Assembly (NCBI GenBank): GCA_018333395.1
Contig: JAGXSQ010000042.1
Location: 1 to 18,661 of the forward strand
DNA from: Dethiobacter sp.
GTDB taxonomy: Bacteria > Bacillota_D > Dethiobacteria > Dethiobacterales > Dethiobacteraceae
Reading direction: 5' to 3'
Length of the DNA: 18,661 nt
Part shown: positions 7,898-16,679 of the stretch, piece by piece
Numbering within the stretch: the first letter of the stretch is position 1
Layout: every line of letters begins with the position of its first letter
The notes under the pieces: model-generated
Seen by the model: the letters and a program-made list of their open reading frames with translations, nothing else
The model's database searches: none
What the model was told of the DNA's origin: nothing
Position numbers and translations under genes: made by a program

Positions 7898-9615
7898 GTG
7901 CTTTCCATCTCGAGCGGCTTGACAAACGGTTCCATCTCCGTGATTGGCCGTCCAAAAGCTATCTTTGGATAAGTATTGGTATAAACATCAACCATCACTT
8001 GCAAGAGAAAAGGTGTTTTTGGGTCCTGCCACATTTTTTCAAGAGCTTGTGGCACTTCAGATTGGTTGCTTACAGTGCAGGTGGCAATCCCATAAGCACC
8101 TGCTACTTTAGCAAAGTCGGGAGCTGAATAACCCCAGTAAGTAGACTGATAGCGCTCCTCGAAATAGCTCTGCTGGAATTGGCGAACCATACCATAACAC
8201 AGGTTATTGATGACGACCATCTTTACCGGCAGTTGATGATGGGCTATGGTTTGCAACTCCTGAATATTCATTTGAAAGCCACCATCGCCGGCAATCATCA
8301 CTGCCGGCTGCCCCTCGCAGGCTAAAGCCGCGCCGATAGCCGCAGGCAGAGCAAACCCCATTGCCCCCATGCCGCCTGACGTGAGAAAACGTTGGCCTTC
8401 TGCCAACTTCAACGACTGCGCCGCCCACATCTGATGTTGACCCACATCGACCAAAAATGCAGACGCTAGGAGGGAGGAGGCTGACAATTGGTGCATAAAC
8501 TGGTTTGGATTGATCCCTGGTATGTCTTGCAGTTCATCAGCATCAGGCCAGTTCTCCCGGAGCTTGCGAATTTCCGCAAACCAATCTTGTCTCTCGGTAA
8601 ATGTTGATTCTGCAGCTAACTGTATTCCTGACTCAAAAAAAGCAGACAAATCAGCGACGATGGCTTCACAACCTTGCACACGGTTATTAATCTCACCTGC
8701 CTCAATGTCCACATGATAAACAATACGGCTACCTTTAAACGCTTCTGTTTCCGAACCTGTTTGCCGAACGTCAAGCCGACTGCCCAATACCAATAAGAAG
8801 TCTGATTTGCCAATAGCAATATTAGCCCAACGATTCCCATAACTGCCTATGGTTCCTACTCGCAGCGGATGAAGACAAGGCAGCAAATCTACAGCCATCA
8901 ACGAATTTACAGCCGGTACATTAACCTTTTCCGCAAATTTCCTGAATAAATCTGTTACCCTTGCTGAACTGATCCCGCCGCCTGCCAAAATCAGAGGCCG
9001 TTTAGCAGCACTTAAGGCAGCCAGTAATTCCTCAATTTTTGCAGGATCTGGACCTCTCTGATGTGAAGCCTGCAAAAAATTTATCTCCGTGCCGGAGATT
9101 TGCGCCCTTTGCACATCCATAGGAATGTCAATCAGCACCGGCCCACGCCTGCCTGATAAAGCTATAGTGAACGCTTTTGCCAATAGTGATGGTATCTCTT
9201 CGGGCGACTGCACGCACCAAGCTGCCTTAGTAACATGGGCAGCCATGGCCACAATGTCGGTCTCCTGGAAACCTAGCTGGCGGATAGGAAGACTGCCTTT
9301 TTGCTCATGACGGTTAACCTGACCGGTGATGAAGACGGCAGGTGAGGAGTCAAAATAGCAACTGCAAATCGCAGTCATCAGATTAGTGGCTCCCGGCCCA
9401 CTAGTTGCCATGGCCACGCCTGGCACCCCTGTAATACGAGCCATAGCTTCAGCCGCAAAAGCTGCTGCCTGCTCATGATGAGTGCTTACAAGCTGAATTT
9501 TACCTTGACAGTGAATTGAATCCACCAAGTGAGTGATCATTCCGCCCACCACTTCAAAGACATGGCGTACACCTTGAGCATACAAGAAACTGGCAATATA
9601 GTCTGAAACCTTCAT
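7894..9615 (-). CDS. ThDP-dependent acetolactate synthase-like enzyme, probable YerE-type acetyl transferase to a CDP-keto sugar
   Basis: A 573-residue thiamine-diphosphate enzyme with all three family domains: N-terminal pyrimidine-binding domain with catalytic Glu48 (STHHEQAAAF), a central FAD/nucleotide domain (about 190-330), and a C-terminal ThDP domain with GDG (443-445) and NN (470-471). By sequence alone it would be called an acetolactate synthase large subunit. However, no small subunit or ilv gene is nearby, and it sits between a sugar reductase and glycosyltransferases directly after ddhA-ddhB-ddhC. The known precedent is YerE of Yersinia pseudotuberculosis O:VI, a ThDP flavoenzyme that adds a two-carbon acetyl unit from pyruvate to C4 of CDP-4-keto-3,6-dideoxyglucose in yersiniose synthesis. 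Function is therefore assigned by context. ATG is preceded by GGGAGG; there is a 73-bp gap to the upstream gene and an ATGA overlap to the downstream GT2. Confidence 0.85.
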   Translation of the reverse strand: MKVSDYIASFLYAQGVRHVFEVVGGMITHLVDSIHCQGKIQLVSTHHEQAAAFAAEAMARITGVPGVAMATSGPGATNLMTAICSCYFDSSPAVFITGQVNRHEQKGSLPIRQLGFQETDIVAMAAHVTKAAWCVQSPEEIPSLLAKAFTIALSGRRGPVLIDIPMDVQRAQISGTEINFLQASHQRGPDPAKIEELLAALSAAKRPLILAGGGISSARVTDLFRKFAEKVNVPAVNSLMAVDLLPCLHPLRVGTIGSYGNRWANIAIGKSDFLLVLGSRLDVRQTGSETEAFKGSRIVYHVDIEAGEINNRVQGCEAIVADLSAFFESGIQLAAESTFTERQDWFAEIRKLRENWPDADELQDIPGINPNQFMHQLSASSLLASAFLVDVGQHQMWAAQSLKLAEGQRFLTSGGMGAMGFALPAAIGAALACEGQPAVMIAGDGGFQMNIQELQTIAHHQLPVKMVVINNLCYGMVRQFQQSYFEERYQSTYWGYSAPDFAKVAGAYGIATCTVSNQSEVPQALEKMWQDPKTPFLLQVMVDVYTNTYPKIAFGRPITEMEPFVKPLEMEST

Positions 9616-9688
9616 AAGATCCTCCCTTGCCTAACTCATAGCGTCCCCCAAAGACAGGAGAATGAGCACTGATAAATCAAGAGTAACG

Positions 9689-10615
9689 CTAGTATCGACC
9701 ACAGTTCTCCCGATACCACTCCACAGTCCGCTTCAACCCCTCATCTAAGCTTACTTGTGGCGCCCAGCCCGTAGCCTGCTGCAAGCGGGAAATATCTGCC
9801 TGCAAACACATAACCTGGTCTGGGCGATAAGGGACTGCGCCGAAGTCAAGCGTCAGACTAGGGTCAATCATATCCCGGATACGTTCAACAATACTTTTTA
9901 CAGTGGCTGCCTCGCCTGAACCCAAATTGAAGACGCCTTGGGCGGCAGGCATGGTGGCAGCCTGCCAGATGGCTCTGGCGGCATCCTCAACGTACAGATA
10001 ATCCCAGCGTTGCTCACCCGGGCTCAATGCCGGGCTTTGCCCTCGCAGAAGTGTCAAAATAACATAGGGAATCATGTGCTGCTGGTCATCCATGGGCCCA
10101 TAAGTGGCAAGTAAGCGAAGCCAGGTAAATCCGACGTTATAAGTCTCACAAAGCTTTTGACTCAGAAGTCCCACGCTAAGTTTTGTTGCCCCGTAAAGGG
10201 TTACAGGGCGGACCGGCAATTCTTCAGTCAAAACTCCGTCACAAAGCCCATACTCGGCCTGGGAACCCAAGCAAATCCAGCGCTGGCAGCCGCTTTCAGA
10301 TGCTAATTGCAGTAGCTTCAGCGTGCCAGCCAAGTTCTGTGTCACTTGGGCAGGGTCGTTACGATGGCTGCTGCCCACGCCGTACCAGCCAAGATGAAAG
10401 ACCATCTCAGGCGCAAAACTTCGCACACTTGCTGCCGCTTCTTCCATGGCAGCCAAATCTCCCGGAATAATCTGCAAACGATTAAGCACATCTTTAATCC
10501 GCCATGGATCACTGGTTGGCCGGATTAGTGCGGCGACCTGATAGCCCTGTTCCAGCAATAAGCGCACCAGGTATGAGCCAATATGGCCTGTACCGCCAGT
10601 TACAAAGCATCTCAT
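9689..10615 (-). CDS. NAD(P)-dependent SDR sugar reductase/epimerase, candidate YerF or CDP-3,6-dideoxyhexose 4-reductase role
   Basis: I choose the ATG at 10615 (308 residues). It gives an ATGA overlap with the ddhC stop and GGAG eight bases upstream, while the longer in-frame form would overlap ddhC by 88 bp. The N-terminus [14 protein letters not shown] carries the GxxGxxG cofactor motif. The catalytic residues are Ser118 (LGSQAEYG), Tyr141 and Lys145 (YGATK), and [12 protein letters not shown] is the usual C-terminal sugar-binding landmark. It belongs to the extended SDR family that includes CDP-abequose and CDP-paratose synthases. In this position it could reduce the acetyl side chain made by the ThDP enzyme (YerF role), or reduce C4 of CDP-4-keto-3,6-dideoxyglucose. 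I cannot separate these by reading. Confidence 0.88.
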   Translation of the reverse strand: MRCFVTGGTGHIGSYLVRLLLEQGYQVAALIRPTSDPWRIKDVLNRLQIIPGDLAAMEEAAASVRSFAPEMVFHLGWYGVGSSHRNDPAQVTQNLAGTLKLLQLASESGCQRWICLGSQAEYGLCDGVLTEELPVRPVTLYGATKLSVGLLSQKLCETYNVGFTWLRLLATYGPMDDQQHMIPYVILTLLRGQSPALSPGEQRWDYLYVEDAARAIWQAATMPAAQGVFNLGSGEAATVKSIVERIRDMIDPSLTLDFGAVPYRPDQVMCLQADISRLQQATGWAPQVSLDEGLKRTVEWYRENCGRY

Positions 10616-11937
10616 AAGAGTTTCTCCGGTATCTGCCGAAATACTTCCAGCACATACTCCAGCATGGAGGATGAAAGCCCGGGATAAACCCCAATCCAAA
10701 AGACCTGATTCATCACAAAGTCTGAATTTCTCAACTCACCTATTACCCGATATTGAACTTCTTGATAGGCCGGTTGGCGAATGAGATTTCCGCCAAATAA
10801 CATCCGCGTAGCAATTTTGTGTGACTCCAGATACTGGACTACTTGATTACGGGTGAAGAGCGCTTCTGGGCGGACAGCTATCGGGAAACCAAACCAACTT
10901 GGAGCAGCACCGGGCGTTGCCTCTGGCAGAATAAAAAATTCCTCCAGACCACGCAACCCTTCATAAAGTAGCTGGAAATTGCGTTGGCGAGCCTCGATAA
11001 AGGTTGGCAACTTCGCCAATTGGGCCACGCCTATGGCTGCCTGCATATCTGTCACTTTCAGATTATAACCGTGGTGAGAATAGATGTATTTGTGGTCATA
11101 GCCAAAAGGAAGGCTCCCTAATTGCCATTCAAATCTTTTACGGCAAGTATCATCTTTGCCAGGGTCACACCAGCAGTCTCTGCCCCAATCACGAAATGAG
11201 CCAATTATTCTATGGAGTTGGGTATCATTCGTAACTAAAGCACCTCCTTCACCCATGGTGATATGATGTGCAGGGTAGAAACTAAATGTGGCTATCTGTC
11301 CAAAAGTTCCTGTATATTTTCCATGATATTTTGAGCCTAAAGCATCGCAATTATCTTCTATCAACCATAGGTTATGTTTATCGCAAAAGGCTTTTACTTT
11401 TTCAAGATCAAAAGGATTGCCCAGGGTATGAGCAATCATGACAGCCTTTGTTTTAGCTGATAAAGCTGCTTCAAGTTGAGAACAATCTATGTTGTATGTA
11501 GGCAAGACCACATCCACAAATACAGGGACCGCACCGTACTGGATTATGGGGGCAACCGTTGTGGGAAATCCTGCAGCAACAGTAATGACCTCGTCGCCTC
11601 TTTTTATGCTCCTTGCCCCCAGCTTTGGGGAAGTTAAGGCCATAAAAGCCAGAAGATTGGCTGAAGAACCGGAATTGGTAAGTAAACAGTATTCAACTCC
11701 TAAAAACTCTGCAAAATCTTTTTCAAACTTTTCCGCATATCTGCCGGCGGTAAGCCAGAAGTCAAGGGAACTGTCAACAAGGCTGATCATCTCTTTTTCG
11801 TCAAAGATTCTACCGGCATAGCTGATTTTTGACTTGCCAGGAATAAATTCTGCAGATTGAACCGGTTTGTGCACCAATTCATAGTACTCTTTTGTTTTCG
11901 CAAAAATTTCCTGTTTAAGTTGCTCCTGCCTATTCAC
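10612..11937 (-). CDS. ddhC: CDP-4-keto-6-deoxy-D-glucose 3-dehydrase (E1)
   Basis: A 441-residue PMP-dependent, iron-sulfur dehydrase (RfbH/AscC/DdhC) that removes the C3 hydroxyl of CDP-4-keto-6-deoxyglucose. His224 in [13 protein letters not shown] replaces the aminotransferase lysine. The exact E1 signature C-x57-C-x-C-x7-C is present as Cys197 ([17 protein letters not shown] region), Cys255, Cys257 and Cys265. Length matches E1. The enzyme normally needs a flavin/ferredoxin-type reductase (E3, DdhD/AscD), which is not encoded in this window. The start is GTG (11935-11937) behind a G-rich run, 18 nt after the ddhB stop, and the stop is ATGA-coupled to the SDR reductase. Also called rfbH in Salmonella-type nomenclature. 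Confidence 0.97.
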   Translation of the reverse strand: MNRQEQLKQEIFAKTKEYYELVHKPVQSAEFIPGKSKISYAGRIFDEKEMISLVDSSLDFWLTAGRYAEKFEKDFAEFLGVEYCLLTNSGSSANLLAFMALTSPKLGARSIKRGDEVITVAAGFPTTVAPIIQYGAVPVFVDVVLPTYNIDCSQLEAALSAKTKAVMIAHTLGNPFDLEKVKAFCDKHNLWLIEDNCDALGSKYHGKYTGTFGQIATFSFYPAHHITMGEGGALVTNDTQLHRIIGSFRDWGRDCWCDPGKDDTCRKRFEWQLGSLPFGYDHKYIYSHHGYNLKVTDMQAAIGVAQLAKLPTFIEARQRNFQLLYEGLRGLEEFFILPEATPGAAPSWFGFPIAVRPEALFTRNQVVQYLESHKIATRMLFGGNLIRQPAYQEVQYRVIGELRNSDFVMNQVFWIGVYPGLSSSMLEYVLEVFRQIPEKLL

Positions 11938-11955
11938 CTTTGCGCACCCCCCAGC

Positions 11956-13047
11956 TTATGCTTTTGTCCACTCCGACTGCTTAGACCTTGCATCAGAAAG
12001 ATAGCTTGCCAAATCGTCCCTACTGTCAATAGCGTTTTCTTCGTAATATTTCTTGTACCAGTTGACTGTTTTTTCAAAGGTCCTACTTGCATTCCAGACA
12101 CTGCCCCACTTGAGATCGATATGTGCTCTAGAACAGTCCAGCCTAAGCAAATTTGTCTCGTGCATCTGCCCCGTTTGCTGCTGAATAAAATAAGCTATTT
12201 TGTGCCAGTCTTGCTTAATGCTCTCTAATACTTCTTGGACAGTAAGGGATCTCTCATCATTTGGCCCAAAGTTCCACCCTTCAGCAAACTCCTTTTTGCC
12301 TTCCAGGAGTTTTTGCCCCAACAACAGGTAGCCAGACAAAGGCTCCAACACATGCTGCCAAGGACGGGTTGCCTGGGGACTTCTTATTAACACGCTTTCA
12401 TTTTTGCTTGCTGCCTTTACAATGTCAGGAATCAACCTGTCCTCTCCCCAATCACCGCCACCTATTACATTTCCTGCCCTTGCACTAGCCAGCAGGATAT
12501 GGTGTGATTTGCCGTGGTCTTTCAGATTAAAGAAGGAATTCCTGTAAGAATTTGTGACAAGCTCTGCGCATCCCTTGGATGCACTGTAAGGGTCATAGCC
12601 CCCCATTGGGTCATTTTCCCGATATCCCCAAACCCATTCCCTGTTTTCATAGCACTTGTCGCTGGTAATATTGACTATAGCCCTAATAGATTCAGTTTGC
12701 CTGCAAGTTTCAAAGACATTTACCGTCCCCATAATGTTTGTCTCAAAAGTAAAAACAGGATCCTTATATGAATATCTGACAAGCGGCTGGGCGGCAAGAT
12801 GGAACACTATCTCTGGCCTGTATTTATTAAAAGTTTCCGCTAATTTTCCCCTATCCCTAATATCACCAGTTATAGAAACAATATCAAGAGCCAGCAATTC
12901 AAAGTGATTAGGTGTTGATGGCAAATTAAGTGAATAACCAACAACCTTTGCTCCCAGCTCTTTAAGCCACAAAGCAAGCCATGAGCCTTTGAAGCCTGTA
13001 TGCCCTGTTAGAAGCACAACTTTGTCCTTGTAGACATTGCCAAACAT
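11956..13047 (-). CDS. ddhB: CDP-glucose 4,6-dehydratase
   Basis: A 363-residue SDR (RfbG/DdhB) converting CDP-D-glucose to CDP-4-keto-6-deoxy-D-glucose. The N-terminus has VLLTGHTGFKGSWL (11-24, NAD binding), then HLAAQPLVRYSY (83-94), ITSDKCYEN (127-135, Thr/Asp/Lys of the dehydratase active site) and Tyr154/Lys158 in YDPYSASK. SARAGNVIGGGDWGEDRLIPD, spanning about 188-208, is the usual CDP-glucose dehydratase landmark. Its ATG comes one base after the ddhA stop, so the two are probably translationally coupled. It supplies ddhC directly. Confidence 0.97.
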   Translation of the reverse strand: MFGNVYKDKVVLLTGHTGFKGSWLALWLKELGAKVVGYSLNLPSTPNHFELLALDIVSITGDIRDRGKLAETFNKYRPEIVFHLAAQPLVRYSYKDPVFTFETNIMGTVNVFETCRQTESIRAIVNITSDKCYENREWVWGYRENDPMGGYDPYSASKGCAELVTNSYRNSFFNLKDHGKSHHILLASARAGNVIGGGDWGEDRLIPDIVKAASKNESVLIRSPQATRPWQHVLEPLSGYLLLGQKLLEGKKEFAEGWNFGPNDERSLTVQEVLESIKQDWHKIAYFIQQQTGQMHETNLLRLDCSRAHIDLKWGSVWNASRTFEKTVNWYKKYYEENAIDSRDDLASYLSDARSKQSEWTKA

Positions 13048-13048
13048 A

Positions 13049-13825
13049 TTATTCCCACACCTTCCACGGTGCTTTTGTGGTGTTCCAGAGACTTTCTAAT
13101 TCTATCTTATCACGCAAAGTGTCCATGGGCTTCCAAAATCCATGGTGTTTAAACGCAATCAGCTGCTCATCTTTTGCCAAGCCTTCCAGAGGTTCTCTTT
13201 CCCAGATGGTGTCATCACCCTCAATATAGTCAAAAATCTTTGGCTCTAAAACAAAAAAGCCCCCATTTATCCATGCTCCATCTCCTTTTGGCTTTTCAAG
13301 AAAGGAAATGACTTTATCATTATCATCAAGATTTAACGCTCCAAATCTGCCAGAGGGCTGGACAGATGTTACGGTAGCATCTTTGCCGTGTGAACTATGA
13401 AAGTCAAGCAGTTGCTGCAAAGGCACATCACTTACCCCATCACCATAGGTCAGCATAAATGTTTCGTTACCGACATAAGGGGCAATTCGTTTAATGCGCC
13501 CACCCGTCATTGTGTTCAAACCTGTGTCTATCAAGGTAACTTTCCAGGGTTCCGCCTTATGACTGTGAACGATTCGCTCATTACTGTTTCTAAAGTCAAA
13601 TGTCACATCGCACTGATGAAGAAAATAATGCGCGAAATATTCCTTGATAAGATACCCTTTGTAACCAAGGCAAATGACAAAATCATTAAAGCCATAATGT
13701 GAATAAGTTTTCATGATATGCCACAGAATCGGTTTGCCACCAATCTCTACCATGGGTTTTGGCCTAAGATCAGTCTCTTCGCTTATCCTAGTCCCTGCCC
13801 CACCGGCAAGAATAACTACTTTCAT
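13049..13825 (-). CDS. ddhA: Glucose-1-phosphate cytidylyltransferase
   Basis: A 258-residue nucleotidyltransferase (RfbF/DdhA) making CDP-glucose from CTP and glucose 1-phosphate, the first step of the CDP branch. It shows LAGGAGTRISEET (6-18), RPKPMVEIGGKPI (21-33) and the metal-binding YGDGVSD (127-133). GRFGAL and FLEKPKGDGAWINGGF follow, as in characterised cytidylyltransferases. I use the ATG at 13825, with GAGGTG about 8 bases upstream, rather than the adjacent TTG at 13828. It is the first gene after the sigma-H-type promoter, with a leader of about 100 nt. Confidence 0.97.
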   Translation of the reverse strand: MKVVILAGGAGTRISEETDLRPKPMVEIGGKPILWHIMKTYSHYGFNDFVICLGYKGYLIKEYFAHYFLHQCDVTFDFRNSNERIVHSHKAEPWKVTLIDTGLNTMTGGRIKRIAPYVGNETFMLTYGDGVSDVPLQQLLDFHSSHGKDATVTSVQPSGRFGALNLDDNDKVISFLEKPKGDGAWINGGFFVLEPKIFDYIEGDDTIWEREPLEGLAKDEQLIAFKHHGFWKPMDTLRDKIELESLWNTTKAPWKVWE

Positions 13826-13932
13826 CAAATATGCACCTCGCTCTGCAGGTTATCTAGCTTCATTCTGCATTTAAAAATTTTTAGCTTGTTCGACACTGAA
13901 CTTCTTGAGCCATGCCCTGTCCCTCTGCCTGT

Positions 13933-13959
13933 ATTCGACGAAAAACGGGCAATTCCTTT
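13933..13959 (-). promoter_or_regulatory. Sigma-H-type promoter upstream of ddhA
   Basis: On the minus strand the sequence reads AAAGGAATT (13959-13951), an 11-base spacer, then GTCGAAT (13939-13933). This matches the Bacillus sigma-H consensus RnAGGAwWW - N11-12 - RnnGAAT at every defined position. It lies in the 180-bp gap between a GT2 gene and ddhA and faces ddhA, predicting a start near 13926 and a leader of about 100 nt. Sigma-H drives stationary-phase and early-sporulation genes, so the dideoxysugar block may be induced at that time. The match is seen directly; activity is inferred. Confidence 0.7.
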
Positions 13960-14005
13960 GTCTAAAATGCCACAAGTTTCCACCATCCATCAAACAGGGT
14001 AAAGA

Positions 14006-14929
14006 TTAATCCACCTGTTTTGCCAAGTCATGTTTAATGCTTTTTATGCGAGATCTAAGGAAGAGGCCTAAAAGAATTATTGGCCTTAGAATCATTAAAA
14101 TTATCCACTGAATTCCAAAAAAACTGATGTGCTCAAAAAGCAAACTTCTGAAAATAGCAAACTGTATTGGAGAATGTTTCATGTTTCTGGCTACTCTAAA
14201 CCAATTAGCAGACCACCAAGACTTAATAAAAGGTTTCCTTAGACCTTCTTCCAAATTATTTACTAAATGAGTAAATCCAAAAAAGGAATGATTATAAACT
14301 ATAGCCTCTGCTGATGGCAACGGTTCATGGGGATAAAATAGCTCATCTCTCAATATTCTGCAAACTCCTGCCATTTTGCCTTTTGTACTTTCAAATAGAA
14401 TTGCCATGTGCGGAAAGCAACTTAGTAAATTATCATACCCGGCTCTTATATTTGGTCGAACAAAGGAAGATTTATAGACAACCAGACTGATTAAACCCAT
14501 TCCGTCGTTAATATGCTTCACTAACCAAGGTTGATCTGCTTTCAGGAAATTTTCTGTTTCGCTCAGGTTGTGTACTACATATAAAAAATCTGGCTCATAT
14601 TTTTTTAACCAATCTAGGACTTTCTCCACAGCTCCAGGTTTTAGTAAGTCATCGTCACTTAGGATCCACAAATATTCTGCCTTGTCGCAAAATAAAAACC
14701 CATTAACAATATTAGGGTTGGCACCTAAATTAGAACAATGCTTTCGGTACTCAAAATTACTTTGTTCGTTGCAAAAATCCATCACCTTCAAATATTCCTC
14801 TTGGGCTGAAGCATTATCACTGACCACAACCATAAATTCATCTTTTTTTGTAACAGATTTCAAGACTTCAAGCTGCTCCATTAAAGATTCGTATCGGTTC
14901 CAAGTAGGGATATAGATTAACAATTTCAT
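14006..14929 (-). CDS. GT2 family glycosyltransferase
   Basis: I place the start at the ATG at 14929 (307 residues), since MKLLIYIPTWNR is the normal beginning of the fold and AAAGGGGG lies upstream. A GTG-initiated form from 14992 is possible but adds 21 residues with no domain. The GT-A landmarks are YIPTWNRYESL (6-16), VSDNAS (36-41), NLGANPNI (67-74) and LSDDD (90-94, metal binding). The C-terminus has one probable membrane segment (about 273-291) and a basic tail. It is related in layout to the WbaV-like GT2 at 6863-7897. It lies between murJ and the sigma-H-type promoter, so it belongs to the manC-murJ transcript rather than the ddh block. Donor unknown. Confidence 0.9.
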   Translation of the reverse strand: MKLLIYIPTWNRYESLMEQLEVLKSVTKKDEFMVVVSDNASAQEEYLKVMDFCNEQSNFEYRKHCSNLGANPNIVNGFLFCDKAEYLWILSDDDLLKPGAVEKVLDWLKKYEPDFLYVVHNLSETENFLKADQPWLVKHINDGMGLISLVVYKSSFVRPNIRAGYDNLLSCFPHMAILFESTKGKMAGVCRILRDELFYPHEPLPSAEAIVYNHSFFGFTHLVNNLEEGLRKPFIKSWWSANWFRVARNMKHSPIQFAIFRSLLFEHISFFGIQWIILMILRPIILLGLFLRSRIKSIKHDLAKQVD

Positions 14930-15035
14930 AAGAATAATTATCCCCCTTTCTATTTTGAATTCTCCAGAAATATCCTTTACAAATCTACGCACTAAAGTTC
15001 TGCAGATTTATCCTTAGCAACAGTACTATCCGAAA

Positions 15036-16607
15036 CTATCCTGTCTTACCAGGCAACAGCTTCTCCCTCACTCGACGACTTAACCAAACCAGTTCCTCAG
15101 TCCGCAGCAGGGCAGCAGTAACAAAGTAAACCGCTCCCCCCAAGCTAATCAGGCCACCCACCTGCAGTAGTTGATGGGCAAAAATAGTCGCATCAAAAAA
15201 AGCGGCGGAATAACCATAAGCAACGCTTACTGCTATTCCCATCAGCAAAGAGGCTAAAGCAAACTTGCCTACAGAACGAAGCATGCGCCGCCCGTCTAGA
15301 TGCCCCAGACGACGGCGCAAAGTAATCGCCAGTAAAATACAGGTGACTGTGCCGGCGATGGAAGTGGCCAGCGCCAAGCCGGCATGCGCCATATAGCCTA
15401 CGAGAATCAAATTAAGGATAATATTTAACCCTACTGAAAGCAGACCCAGCTTAATCGGGGTAGCAGTATCCTGCAGTGCAAAATATACACTGGAAAGCAT
15501 GGCGCTTGCGGCGTGGGCAAGAATACCGAGAGAATAATAAAACAGAGCCACCGAAGTCAAATTTGTGGCTGCCGCATCAAAGGCGCCTCGCTCAAAAAGC
15601 AGTCGGACGATGGGTTCGTCAAGAATTAATAAGCCAACAACCAGAGGAAAAATGATAAACCAAAGCATGCGTAACCCCTCTGAAAAAATACGGCGCAACT
15701 CGTGCATATTTTTGAGAGCCGCCTGTTCTGCCAGGAAAGGATAAGCAGCCGTAGTCGCGGAGGCTACAAAGATCCCCATTGGTAAACCGACCAGCCGGTC
15801 AGCAAAATTCAGCGCGGAAATACTGCCTTCCGTCAAACCGGAAGCAAGGCTCCTGTCTACCAGCAAATTAATCTGGCCGGCAGCCGAACCGATAATTATG
15901 GGGAGCAGCAGCAAGCCGATTTTTTTTGTGCCGGGGTGGCGCAAGCCGCACATAGTCGGCTGATAAAGTTTCTTCTGTTGAGACAGAGGAACAAAAAGGA
16001 TCAGCAGATTGGCAGCCAAGCCGACTAAAGCTCCAATGGCTAGGCCACTAATACCAAGTGCACCGCCCAAGAATAATGTGCCGCTAATCATGCCGAGATT
16101 ATGCAAAAGGCCGGCAAAAGCCGGATAGGTAAAATGATGATAGGAACGGAGCAGTGCATTCGCAATGCCAATAAGTCCGTTCAAGATAATGACGGAAGAG
16201 AGCAGGCGTGATAGGTCAACTGCCAGCCTGCCAGCTTCCGGCGCAAGACCGGGGGCGACTAGGGCAATAAAAAAAGGTGCTGTCAGAAAATATATAATGG
16301 CAGCGATGAAAAGAATAAGTGCCGCCAAATTAATCACGGCGTTCCCTATGGCCCAGGCTTCTTTCTCACCGCTCTGAAGACGATACTCGGTAAATACGGG
16401 AATAAAAGCGGTGGCTAAAGCACCGATCACAATACTGGAGATCGCCATGGGAACAATTAATGCCACCAGATAAGCGTCTGTCTGCGCCGTAGCTCCAAAT
16501 TGGTAAGCGATGGCTGTTTCACGGACAATGCCGAGAACACGGCTTAATGCAGTGCCAATCACAAGCAATAACGCCGCCGTTCCCATCCCTTGTCTGCTGA
16601 AGCCCAA
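15036..16607 (-). CDS. murJ: MurJ/MviN family lipid-linked oligosaccharide flippase
   Basis: A 523-residue polytopic membrane protein of the MOP superfamily with roughly 14 hydrophobic segments. The MurJ N-terminal signature LSRVLGIVRETAIAYQFG (21-38) followed by TDAYLVAL is clear, and RSYHHFTYPA and FADRLVGLPMGIF are further family landmarks. MurJ translocates lipid II. In this setting the protein may be the housekeeping enzyme or may serve as the exporter for the lipid-linked surface glycan, because no separate Wzx is present in the window. The start is TTG (16605-16607), chosen because GGGGAGG lies seven bases upstream; the next ATG (16586) lacks a ribosome site. There is a 72-bp gap to manC with no clear promoter. 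Confidence 0.93.
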   Translation of the reverse strand: MGFSRQGMGTAALLLVIGTALSRVLGIVRETAIAYQFGATAQTDAYLVALIVPMAISSIVIGALATAFIPVFTEYRLQSGEKEAWAIGNAVINLAALILFIAAIIYFLTAPFFIALVAPGLAPEAGRLAVDLSRLLSSVIILNGLIGIANALLRSYHHFTYPAFAGLLHNLGMISGTLFLGGALGISGLAIGALVGLAANLLILFVPLSQQKKLYQPTMCGLRHPGTKKIGLLLLPIIIGSAAGQINLLVDRSLASGLTEGSISALNFADRLVGLPMGIFVASATTAAYPFLAEQAALKNMHELRRIFSEGLRMLWFIIFPLVVGLLILDEPIVRLLFERGAFDAAATNLTSVALFYYSLGILAHAASAMLSSVYFALQDTATPIKLGLLSVGLNIILNLILVGYMAHAGLALATSIAGTVTCILLAITLRRRLGHLDGRRMLRSVGKFALASLLMGIAVSVAYGYSAAFFDATIFAHQLLQVGGLISLGGAVYFVTAALLRTEELVWLSRRVREKLLPGKTG

Positions 16608-16679
16608 AATTTAGCCTCCCCTCACCACCGTTTTGTCATAAGTTATCATTTAATGAAATTTACTTTCGCTCAGCAGCAT

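Noticed and set aside
7894..9615. Housekeeping acetolactate synthase (ilvB)
   Set aside because: No ilvN/ilvC nearby and it is embedded, with an ATGA overlap, in a sugar operon; not excluded by sequence alone.
13871..13990. 39-codon minus-strand ORF, in frame after the stop of the GT2 gene at 14006
   Set aside because: No ribosome site, it overlaps the sigma-H-type promoter, another frame is also open here, and I recognise no family; probably chance.
13718..14002. 94-codon plus-strand ORF across the ddhA start and promoter gap
   Set aside because: It is antisense to the ddhA 5' end and lacks any recognisable domain; a shadow ORF.
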